A stretch of DNA of 64,000 bases from Costertonia aggregata (GTDB taxonomy: Bacteria; Bacteroidota; Bacteroidia; Flavobacteriales; Flavobacteriaceae), in assembly GCF_013402795.1 (NCBI RefSeq), contig NZ_CP058595.1, forward strand, positions 1-64,000, given 5' to 3'. The first letter of the stretch is position 1. The number at the start of each line of letters is the position of its first letter. The position numbers and the translations under genes were made by a program. Of the stretch, positions 61,592 to 64,000 are shown piece by piece. The notes below the pieces were generated by a model. It ran no database searches. It saw only the letters and a list, made by a program, of their open reading frames with translations, and was not told the origin of the DNA.

Positions 61592-62499
61592 TGGATAGAC
61601 GAAAATTTATATCAAAAACAACGGCTTCAACGGCTTTTTTAGGCTTAGGAGGTTTTTCATTGAACTCTTGCACAGGAGCTCAAAAGCACATAACCATATT
61701 ACATACCAATGATGTGCATAGCCACGTTGATGCCTTTCCGCAAAATCACTCCAGATATCCTAACCTAGGTGGGCTTTCCCGTAGGGCCAGCTTAGTGGAA
61801 ACTATACGCAATGAAAACCCGAATACCCTGTTGTTTGATGCAGGTGATATTTTTCAGGGAACTCCCTACTTTAATTTTTACGGCGGAGAAATCGAGTTTA
61901 AACTAATGAGCATACTAAAATATGATGCCGCAACCCTTGGTAATCATGATTTTGATAATGGTATCGGTGGGCTGTTCACACAATTGCCCAATGCGAAATT
62001 TGATTTGATAACGGCCAATTATGATTTTACCAATACCGTTATGAACGGTAAAACAAAGCCTTACAAGGTTTATGTATTAAACGGACTTAGAATTGGAGTC
62101 TATGGTTTGGGAATACAATTGGAAGGTCTTGTGACCAAAAAATTATATAAGGAAACCAAATATTTAAACCCCTATGAAATTGCCTTGGACAGCGAACGCA
62201 AATTGAAAGAAGAAGAAAAATGTGATTTGATTATTTGCCTTTCCCACTTGGGTTATACTTATGAAAATGAGCAAAGGCCCAATGATCTCAAACTCGCATC
62301 AAAAACCGATTACACCAACTTGATCATAGGTGGCCATACCCATACTTTTTTGGACAAACCTACTATACGTGAAAACAGAAAAGGAAATCAGGTATTGATA
62401 AATCAAGTGGGATGTTTTGGAATCAACTTAGGTCGAATAGACTTTTATTTTGATTCAAAAAATGAGGTCAATGCGCAAGGAGTTTCCATAAAGGTTTGA
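61591..62499 (+). CDS. 5'-nucleotidase metallophosphatase domain, Tat lipoprotein
   Basis: 302 residues: Tat-type signal MDRRKFISK followed by a hydrophobic segment and lipobox LNSC (C27). The dinuclear metallophosphatase motifs are complete: HTNDVHSHVD, DAGDIFQG, LGNHDFDNG and GGHTHTFLD. It lacks the C-terminal nucleotide-binding domain, which is encoded by the gene before it. The start overlaps that gene's stop by one base, so translation is probably coupled. Confidence 0.92.
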   Translation: MDRRKFISKTTASTAFLGLGGFSLNSCTGAQKHITILHTNDVHSHVDAFPQNHSRYPNLGGLSRRASLVETIRNENPNTLLFDAGDIFQGTPYFNFYGGEIEFKLMSILKYDAATLGNHDFDNGIGGLFTQLPNAKFDLITANYDFTNTVMNGKTKPYKVYVLNGLRIGVYGLGIQLEGLVTKKLYKETKYLNPYEIALDSERKLKEEEKCDLIICLSHLGYTYENEQRPNDLKLASKTDYTNLIIGGHTHTFLDKPTIRENRKGNQVLINQVGCFGINLGRIDFYFDSKNEVNAQGVSIKV

Positions 62500-62504
62500 T
62501 AGCG

Positions 62505-62960
62505 ATGCTTTCTTTGATCAGAACAACAAATACAAATCGAGACTTTATAAAATTGGTCGTTCAACTTGATACAGATCTCGCCCAAAGGGATGGGGAAGAC
62601 CACGGTTTTTATGATCAATTCAACGGTATCGAAGGCCTAAACCATACCATTGTTGCCTATCAAAACAAAAAACCGATCGGCTGTGGTGCCCTAAAGCAAT
62701 TCGATGGTGATACCGTAGAGATAAAACGTATGTACACTGTACCCAAAGCAAGGGGCAAAGGTTTAGCGACATCAATTCTACAGGCTTTAGAGGTTTGGGC
62801 AAAAGAACTGGGGTATACCCACTGTATATTGGAAACCGGCAAAAAACAACCTGAAGCCTTGGCACTGTACAGAAAAAGTAGCTACCACATTATTCCCAAT
62901 TACGGACAATATTCAGGCATTGAAAATAGCATATGCTTTCAAAAGTGCATCAATAACTAA
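62505..62960 (+). CDS. GNAT-family N-acetyltransferase
   Basis: 151 residues from the ATG at 62505; a TTG at 62496 overlaps the preceding stop and is less likely. GNAT fold with the acetyl-CoA loop RMYTVPKARGKGLATSIL (Q/RxxGxG/A pattern), LETGKKQPEALALYRKSSY and the C-terminal strand. Substrate unknown. Ends eleven bases inside the end of the convergent gene to its right. Confidence 0.88.
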   Translation: MLSLIRTTNTNRDFIKLVVQLDTDLAQRDGEDHGFYDQFNGIEGLNHTIVAYQNKKPIGCGALKQFDGDTVEIKRMYTVPKARGKGLATSILQALEVWAKELGYTHCILETGKKQPEALALYRKSSYHIIPNYGQYSGIENSICFQKCINN

Positions 62961-63258
62961 CTTGAATTGCATAATTTAGGATTTCGTGCAGCTCCTCATC
63001 AAAATCATTTTTTGCAAACGGTCTCTTGGCCCTGCTATACCAGTACCCAGCATTATAAGCATCACCTTCAACCCTATGTAGATGGGCGTGTATCCAACTT
63101 CCAATAACCGTATTTAGGTCTTGGGCAATCTCATGTGACGCCTTCCAGTTTTTATTGGCGGCATACCATAAAGCCTGTAGGGATAGTGGCCATTCAGCAG
63201 GCGGAAATTGCTTTTGTAATGCTTCATAAAATTCCGAGTCATCGTTTAGGGTCTTCAT
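62950..63258 (-). CDS. small conserved protein of unknown function
   Basis: A 102-residue helical protein with LSLQALWYAANKNWKASHEIAQDL, GSWIHAHLHRVEGDAYNAGYWYSRA and a C-terminal acidic helix. I recall this pattern (LWY...W..AH, then WIHAxLHRxEGDxxNAxYWY) as a widely conserved small protein of unknown role. It overlaps the end of the GNAT gene by eleven bases on the opposite strand and starts 13 bases after the M23 gene stop codon. Confidence 0.75.
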   Translation of the reverse strand: MKTLNDDSEFYEALQKQFPPAEWPLSLQALWYAANKNWKASHEIAQDLNTVIGSWIHAHLHRVEGDAYNAGYWYSRAKRPFAKNDFDEELHEILNYAIQVSY

Positions 63259-63270
63259 AATAAAGGGTTT

Positions 63271-63852
63271 TTAGTTTCGTAGCCATGTATCCGGATTTAG
63301 ATAAAACATCTTTTTCCATCCTTGAACGGACACCGAATCGTACCGGCTTAAATAGGGAAAAGGGCTTGTTATGGCGTAATGCAAATGTGGTGGCTTGCCT
63401 TTTGCGTTTCCTGTGTCACCGACAGTTCCGATCAAATGACCTCTCTTTAAAGGTTTGAATATAAATGTTTTTATTTCGTCCAAATGGGCATAATAATGAA
63501 ATCGCCATTTAGGGCCTAATACCATAACGGTTTTACCGCCTTTTCCTCCTTCATGGGTGTATATGACAATACCATTGGTAGAGGCGACAACGTTGGTTCC
63601 CCTTGAAGCAAAAATATCAATTCCCTTATGGGTGATAGAAGTTCCCCAAGGGTATGCCCAAAAAGAATCCTTGTCCCAACTATTTCTTGTTGCGCCTTCG
63701 ACCGGAACGACCATTTGTTGCGGCAACGTAAAACCTATCATTAATAACAGCAAAGGAGCCCAGAACCATTTTTTGAAATATCGATATCTAAGTAAAAAAG
63801 CAAAAATAGATTTAAGGATATACCAAAATCTTCTTGTGGTATTGGTTATCAT
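63271..63852 (-). CDS. M23-family metallopeptidase
   Basis: 193 residues: a membrane anchor or signal segment at about 30-45 (WAPLLLLMIGFTLP), then a LytM-type peptidase domain. Zinc and catalytic residues lie in THKGIDIFASRGT (H and D), YYAHLDEI and HLHYAI. Likely cleaves peptidoglycan peptide bonds or cross-links in the periplasm. A Bacteroidota -7-like box (TATTTTTG on the minus strand, 63868-63875) sits 16 bases upstream of the start. Confidence 0.9.
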   Translation of the reverse strand: MITNTTRRFWYILKSIFAFLLRYRYFKKWFWAPLLLLMIGFTLPQQMVVPVEGATRNSWDKDSFWAYPWGTSITHKGIDIFASRGTNVVASTNGIVIYTHEGGKGGKTVMVLGPKWRFHYYAHLDEIKTFIFKPLKRGHLIGTVGDTGNAKGKPPHLHYAITSPFPYLSRYDSVSVQGWKKMFYLNPDTWLRN

Positions 63853-63955
63853 GTAATTGGTTTATATCAAAAATACAGAAACTATCGGTTTAGGTTAAAT
63901 GTTAAAATTTTAACTATATTGTTGACTGTGAAATACCTATCGCCTGAAATCAACA

Positions 63956-64000
63956 ATGAAATACCCATTCATCCTTTTTTTCATTAGCTGTTCTTTTTTG
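63956..64000 (+). CDS. partial CDS, signal peptide of an unknown exported protein
   Basis: An ATG at 63956 opens a frame of 15 codons that runs off the window. The encoded start, MKYPFILFFISCSFL, is a hydrophobic signal-like sequence. Nothing more can be said; the remainder is outside the window. Confidence 0.55.
   Translation, partial: MKYPFILFFISCSFL

Noticed and set aside
60827-62499. The split nucleotidase as a broken single gene
   Set aside because: Each half has its own start, signal peptide and complete domain, and the order is reversed relative to the fused enzyme, so neither frameshift nor decay explains it.
1-64000. CRISPR arrays, insertion sequences, prophage, tRNA or rRNA genes, defence islands
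   Set aside because: I looked for repeated spacers, transposase motifs, terminal inverted repeats with direct repeats, and tRNA-like cloverleafs in the gaps and saw none; the window is made up of housekeeping genes and lipoproteins.

Overview
The window is an ordinary stretch of housekeeping chromosome from a member of the Bacteroidota, almost certainly family Flavobacteriaceae. The evidence is the set of lineage-typical proteins (DUF4252, DUF4835, DUF5686 and DUF6913-like proteins, a flavobacterial omega-like RNA polymerase subunit, an RprXY-like two-component pair, the bacillithiol protein YtxJ, a short LeuA), promoter-like TAnnTTTG boxes, weak ribosome binding sites, many lipoproteins and a base composition that looks near 40% G+C. 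A marine genus related to Maribacter, Zobellia or Arenibacter would fit, but I cannot fix the genus. I see no rRNA, tRNA, CRISPR array, prophage, integrase or insertion sequence.

Layout. 1-6.3 kb: L-serine dehydratase, an NTF2-like secreted protein, panB-lspA-RluA-type pseudouridine synthase, a DUF4252 lipoprotein and a helical-repeat protein. 6.4-13.1 kb: leuA-leuB, a TlpA-like lipoprotein, pheT and a fasciclin protein. 13.3-20.2 kb: a two-helix membrane protein, a propeller-like lipoprotein whose frame is cut by an in-frame TAA, an ABC-F ATPase, a thioredoxin-fold lipoprotein without cysteines, a small transaldolase, an SDR enzyme and the SRP RNA gene. 20.2-23.3 kb: glutaminyl cyclotransferase, thioesterase and a beta-helix lipoprotein. 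23.4-28.1 kb: a signalling block with a LytTR regulator whose receiver domain is degenerate, a 55-residue acidic lipoprotein, a TPR histidine kinase with its response regulator, and a protein I do not recognise. 28.1-40.7 kb: glyA, fumarylacetoacetase, a repeat lipoprotein, ytxJ, clpB, a TetR regulator, a histidine phosphatase, smpB, a DUF5686 outer-membrane protein and pcm.

40.8-48.3 kb is a compact plus-strand run: oxidoreductase, 3-hydroxyacyl-CoA dehydrogenase, DUF1015, YggS, an exonuclease/GIY-YIG fusion, a potassium channel, miaA and gluconokinase. 48.3-60.8 kb is a matching minus-strand series: DUF6913-dapA, then bamD-rpoZ-coaBC-DUF4835-recN-fabI, then glycosyltransferase-YbbR-coaE-histidine kinase-response regulator. 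The right end holds a 5'-nucleotidase split over two genes, a GNAT acetyltransferase, a small conserved protein, an M23 peptidase and the first codons of a further gene.

Functional threads are coenzyme A synthesis (panB, coaBC, coaE), leucine and lysine synthesis (leuAB, dapA), envelope assembly (lspA, bamD, DUF5686, M23), translation (pheT, miaA, smpB, ABC-F, RluA) and sensing (two complete two-component pairs plus the LytTR protein). I found no convincing new multi-gene system. The best leads are the 23.4-28.1 kb signalling block, the split nucleotidase whose halves carry different export signals, the voltage-sensor channel with a zinc ribbon, the half-degenerate ABC-F ATPase, and the interrupted lipoprotein gene.
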